Origin: Thiohalocapsa sp.
Lineage (GTDB): Bacteria; Pseudomonadota; Gammaproteobacteria; Chromatiales; Chromatiaceae
Direction: 5' to 3'
Assembly: GCA_021736785.1 (NCBI GenBank)
Contig: JAIPFF010000002.1
Span: 62,001-126,000, forward strand
DNA: 64,000 nucleotides
How positions within the stretch are numbered: position 1 is the stretch's first letter; each line of letters opens with the position of its first letter. Made by a program: the position numbers and the translations under genes. The notes beneath the pieces are model-generated. The model did no database searches and had not been told where the DNA came from. It saw only the letters and a list, made by a program, of their open reading frames with translations. Of the stretch, positions 61,901 to 64,000 are shown in pieces.

Positions 61901-62395
61901 GGCGAACTGCTCCAGCAGTGCCTTGCGTTCTTTCTTGTACTGGTTTTTGGGCGAGACGGGGGGCTGCGGCGACTGGAAGTCACGCAGCGTCGACGCGTCG
62001 CCGTTCGCATAGGTGGCGAACAGCCAGCGCCCAAGATCCCAGGCTTCCCGGACTAACCAGAGCGCGCTGTTGTCGGAGACCTTGTCGCCGTGGGCTGCCT
62101 TGTTGCCGTGGATGCGGATGGCGTGGAGCTTCTCCACGACCACGGTGGGAGTCACGGACTTGAATGCGTCGTTGCTGAGCAGATCCATGAAGTTGGACAT
62201 CGGCGCACGCGGCAAGCCTGCCTGCTGATATACAATGCTGACGCAGCGCTCGGCGAACGCGCGCAGCTTTACTACCGCGCTCTCCGGGTCACCATGGGCG
62301 TACTGCTCGGCAAAACCACAGAGAGACGCCAGCTCAGGCCACCGGGTCCGCAGATGCTCGAAGTTCTTAGATTGCATAATTTCGTTTACGCTCAT
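58997..62395 (-). CDS. hsdR: Type I restriction endonuclease HsdR with DUF4145 domain
   Basis: Translocase/nuclease subunit. The 1132-residue protein starts with a DUF4145 HEPN-like domain (residues 1-130; motif RIHGNKAAHG), a coiled segment (QEAQMQALLSDLEQEREKAA), a nuclease domain with FADYVLWDANGKPLAVVEAK (D...ExK), and a helicase core (Walker A QATGTGKTRLA, DESH in VIADESHRS, QMVGRGTRL). It is first behind a sigma-54 promoter. An internal ATG six codons in (62377) is a possible start, because the promoter's predicted RNA start is only four bases before the first ATG. Confidence 0.95.
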   Translation of the reverse strand: MSVNEIMQSKNFEHLRTRWPELASLCGFAEQYAHGDPESAVVKLRAFAERCVSIVYQQAGLPRAPMSNFMDLLSNDAFKSVTPTVVVEKLHAIRIHGNKAAHGDKVSDNSALWLVREAWDLGRWLFATYANGDASTLRDFQSPQPPVSPKNQYKKERKALLEQFAKQEAQMQALLSDLEQEREKAARLQKTAQELTALQVKAQNVADHLQFSEQATRHRLIDTLLAGRGWDAGVEGADTDEVTQEEKVLHQPTKTGEGFADYVLWDANGKPLAVVEAKKTAVDAEKGRHQARHYADGLEKMYGQRPVIFYTNGYDIWMWDDHPAQGYPPRRLYDFYSKSSLQHQVRQRAERHPFSTVSPKPEILTDRLYQHEALKRICERYESKQRKALAVQATGTGKTRLAIALSDVCMQAGWAKRVLFLCDRKELRKQAKNAYSEFLSAPVTVLSSKSVDDTANQVFVATYPAMLKIYSKFDPGFFNLVIADESHRSIYNIYGDLFRYFDALQLGLTATPVEMVSRSTCRLFDCDLKQPTSNYDLERAIEEGYLVPYQVVKHTTKFLREGIKGHALTPEQVAELEDKGIDPNALDFDSQEIDRAIYNKDTNRKILQNLMDHGIRQADGQTLGKTIVFARNHRHAKLLEELFDEMFPQYAGKFCQVIDNYDPRAEDLIDDFKGEGSNDRLTIAISVDMLDTGIDVPAVVNLVFARPVKSPVKFWQMVGRGTRLCKDLFGPGKHKTHFQTFDHWGVVEYHGLKPRDVTVSQSKCTMQRLFEARLALAKEALNAAEVDFFDELAQWINKAVNSLDEKALAVRDKWKVKQRMSELGVVRQFAANTVVLLETEIAPLMQWVDIRGHSEAYQWDLLVTKIQHEKLKKSARFDDYVGEAIGQLHQLQMNLNQVQAKATEIRQAREPDWWTKASLEEIEQARVVLRDILKFRVTGAESPYDPPIIDIEDGHEMRETQTTYLATVDLKAYRIKVEQALNELFDKDPVIAKIREAEPVTEKELEALNALVHTNHPDVDLNTLKGFYDTAAPMEQILRAVIGMDEDAVNQRFAEFVQAYPSLKAKQVQFLGLLKRQIARSGAIELESLYEMPFASLGDPDSVFDSDDQIDRLLEIVQSFGHQPQPTESETQ

Positions 62396-62409
62396 GCGGG
62401 CCTAACTAA

Positions 62410-62425
62410 GCGAAGACCATGCCAA
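62410..62425 (-). promoter_or_regulatory. Sigma-54 promoter of the hsdR operon
   Basis: Minus strand: TTGGCATGGTCTTCGCT. It matches YTGGCACGrNNNTTGCW at all but two fixed positions, with exact GG-GC spacing. It occupies most of the 33-nt gap between the CARF activator stop (62429) and hsdR. The predicted start is near 62398, so the transcript would have a very short leader. Confidence 0.75.
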
Positions 62426-62428
62426 GTG

Positions 62429-63934
62429 CTATTCGATGGCGTACTTCTCCAGGCGCTTCGAGAAGGTCTGATAGTTGGGAATGCCAAGCAAAGCCGCAGC
62501 TTCCTTCTTCCGCTTGCCCGATTCCAACCACGCCTTTTCGACATAATGTCGCTCGACAGAATCCAATAAGGCATTTAAATCAAAACCTTGGCCAATCTCA
62601 CGCCCCAAGACACCGTCACGTCCGTCGCGACTGGCCAGGTTGGCCAGCAAGCACTCTCGGGCCTCCTCGCCGGAAATCATCTGCCCCTCTGACCAGACAG
62701 CCAACCGTCTTAGCGTGTTCAGCAACTCGCGGACGTTTCCCGGCCAAGTATGCCCCAAGAGAATCTTCTGTCCCTCTAAAGAAAGTTTTTTATCTTTGAA
62801 CCCCGGCTCGTCTTGGCTCTCGTTGTTCACCTTCGCCAACAAGTGGTTGATCAACAACTTGACGTCCTCGCGGCGATGCCGCAGTGGTGGCAATCGGATA
62901 ACAGCCACAGCCAGCCGGTAGAACAAGTCTTCACGAAACCGCCCCTCGGAAATCTCATCCAACAACGAACGGTTGGTCGCCGCGATGATGCGCACGCTCA
63001 CTTTCTTCGGAAACTTGGCACCTATCGGCCAGACCTCGCCATCCTCGAGCACCCGTAAGAAGCGGACTTGGGCGGCCGTGGGTAATTCACCCAACTCATC
63101 GAGAAACAGGGTGCCGCCGTCTGCCGCCTCGAACTTCCCTACTTGATTGGATGCCGCACCGGAGAAGGCGCCTTTGACGTGTCCGAAAAGAATGGATTCG
63201 ATGAGTTCATGCGGGATCGCGCCACAGTTGATCGGCACGAACGGCTCGTCTGCCCGCAGACTGGCGGCGTGAATAGCCTTGGCGAACAATTCCTTGCCCG
63301 TGCCAGATTCACCCTCGAGCAGTACGGGAACTGATCGAGGCGCCACCTTGCTGGCCATGTAAATGACCTTCTTCATCACTTCGCTGTGGTGAAGGATATC
63401 CTTAAACTGTGCAGCCACCGGCGGCAGTTCAGGCGCGGCACCTTCCAGCCTCGCATCCCTGTTCCTAATGTAGGAGGGCAACCATTCCGCTGTAAGCGAT
63501 ATCGGCAGGTTTACATCCCGAACGCCCCGCTGAAGGCTTGACTCCACCAAAGTGGCCGGGAATTCCGTTTCCGACAGGATGATCCAAGTCGTGGCCATTG
63601 CAGGCGTGCCCGGGCTGATGTGGAACGTCAGACGCAGTCCGTCTGGGTAATCGGCCTGCAAAGCCTTCAACGTCTTGCGACAGGCGGGGAATATCTCTTC
63701 GAAGTCAGTAGGGCTTACCAGCTTGTGATAGTGAACTTGGGCGGCATGACCGGTTCTCTGTTCCAGCCAGGACAGGAAAGGCACCACGTTCTGCGTCGGG
63801 TAGTTTGTCAGGAGGTGGACAGCATCGAAAGGTCTTGCAGCCAGGACATTCGCAACCGGGCCATCCCCATTTGTCTCGTTACGAGATGCCTTGAGGTCGG
63901 TTGCACCGAGCCAGCAGACAAGTACATCTAGCAT
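62429..63934 (-). CDS. CARF-like domain sigma-54 activator (RtcR-like)
   Basis: A 501-residue enhancer-binding protein. Residues 1-155 form a CARF-like sensor: VLVCWLGATDL start, AVHLLTNYP strand and the ligand loop LTFHISPGTPAM at about 102-113. The AAA+ domain follows: Walker A GESGTGKE, a GAFSGA form of the sigma-54 loop, Walker B GTLFLDELGE, sensor ATNRSL. A Fis-type helix-turn-helix ends it (KEAAALLGIPNYQTFSKRL). No receiver domain. ATG 63934, with CTGGGG before it, is preferred over GTG 63973. Confidence 0.88.
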   Translation of the reverse strand: MLDVLVCWLGATDLKASRNETNGDGPVANVLAARPFDAVHLLTNYPTQNVVPFLSWLEQRTGHAAQVHYHKLVSPTDFEEIFPACRKTLKALQADYPDGLRLTFHISPGTPAMATTWIILSETEFPATLVESSLQRGVRDVNLPISLTAEWLPSYIRNRDARLEGAAPELPPVAAQFKDILHHSEVMKKVIYMASKVAPRSVPVLLEGESGTGKELFAKAIHAASLRADEPFVPINCGAIPHELIESILFGHVKGAFSGAASNQVGKFEAADGGTLFLDELGELPTAAQVRFLRVLEDGEVWPIGAKFPKKVSVRIIAATNRSLLDEISEGRFREDLFYRLAVAVIRLPPLRHRREDVKLLINHLLAKVNNESQDEPGFKDKKLSLEGQKILLGHTWPGNVRELLNTLRRLAVWSEGQMISGEEARECLLANLASRDGRDGVLGREIGQGFDLNALLDSVERHYVEKAWLESGKRKKEAAALLGIPNYQTFSKRLEKYAIE

Positions 63935-63986
63935 ACGAAGCCCCAGGTAACATTCGTTATTTCTGAGTATCACACATTACCTTGCG

Positions 63987-64000
63987 CTTGTTGTCACAAG
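63987..64000. repeat. Inverted repeat at window end
   Basis: CTTGTTGTCACAAG has 5-bp half sites (CTTGT/ACAAG) around four bases. It lies upstream of the CARF activator gene and could be an operator, but the window ends here. Confidence 0.3.

Noticed and set aside
63931-63945. Sigma-54-like TGGGGC...TGC at the CARF gene start
   Set aside because: The spacing fits, but it covers the ribosome site and start codon, so the transcript would begin inside the gene.
48337-64000. CRISPR array linked to the CARF protein
   Set aside because: No direct-repeat/spacer pattern or cas gene is visible in the window.

Overview
The window is GC-rich for most of its length and looks like the chromosome of a gammaproteobacterium with chemolithotrophic or phototrophic capacity, for example Chromatiales or Ectothiorhodospiraceae. 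This rests on gene order (tpiA-secG-tRNA-Leu-nuo, dapA-bamC, gcvR-bcp), on cydDC and on a HupSLC-type uptake hydrogenase. The species cannot be named from the sequence alone.

Layout. Positions 1-9081 (minus strand) hold nuoH (cut by the window edge), nuoG-F-E-D-C-B-A, a terminator, tRNA-Leu(GAG), secG and tpiA. Positions 9205-25698 hold housekeeping genes: a FimT/GspH-like pseudopilin behind aspC, divergent uvrB, a small membrane protein, cydDC, a metallo-beta-lactamase-fold hydrolase behind dapA-bamC, gcvR, bcp, a PIN-PhoH ATPase, a secreted DsrE-like protein and an MFS transporter. Positions 25791-27398 hold a strongly structured leader and two type IV pilin-like genes with unusual starts. 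Positions 27525-36346 (minus) hold the uptake hydrogenase locus hupSLCDFGHIJ and its regulator hoxA; the small subunit carries both extra cysteines of O2-tolerant group 1d enzymes. Positions 36591-40240 hold a DUF2919 membrane protein, a second sigma-54 activator with a cysteine-bearing sensor domain, FmdB, and a clade-D-like beta-carbonic anhydrase preceded by a very good sigma-54 promoter. Positions 40240-47556 hold a transglutaminase, DnaJ, VWA, TerB-like, a hydrolase-OsmC fusion and an unknown protein.

At about 47616-47690 the 3' end of a decayed group II intron marks a break. From 48337 to the window end base composition is visibly less GC-rich and ten genes run head to tail on the minus strand with overlaps or gaps of at most 33 nt. 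In transcription order they are: a CARF-like/sigma-54 activator, hsdR, hsdM, hsdS, an IF2_N-domain helical protein, an Hsp70/actin-fold ATPase, an AAA ATPase with a DUF3696 end, a protein with an HDRY motif, and two unrecognised proteins. A near-consensus sigma-54 promoter lies in the 33-nt gap between the CARF activator and hsdR. I read this as an inducible defence island: a ligand-sensing CARF activator would switch on a type I restriction system together with a chaperone-like pair and an ATPase/effector module. The combination is the strongest candidate here for an undescribed system.

Three sigma-54 activators and three sigma-54 promoter candidates (hupS, carbonic anhydrase, hsdR) lie within about 37 kb. 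Each pairs naturally with its nearest activator.
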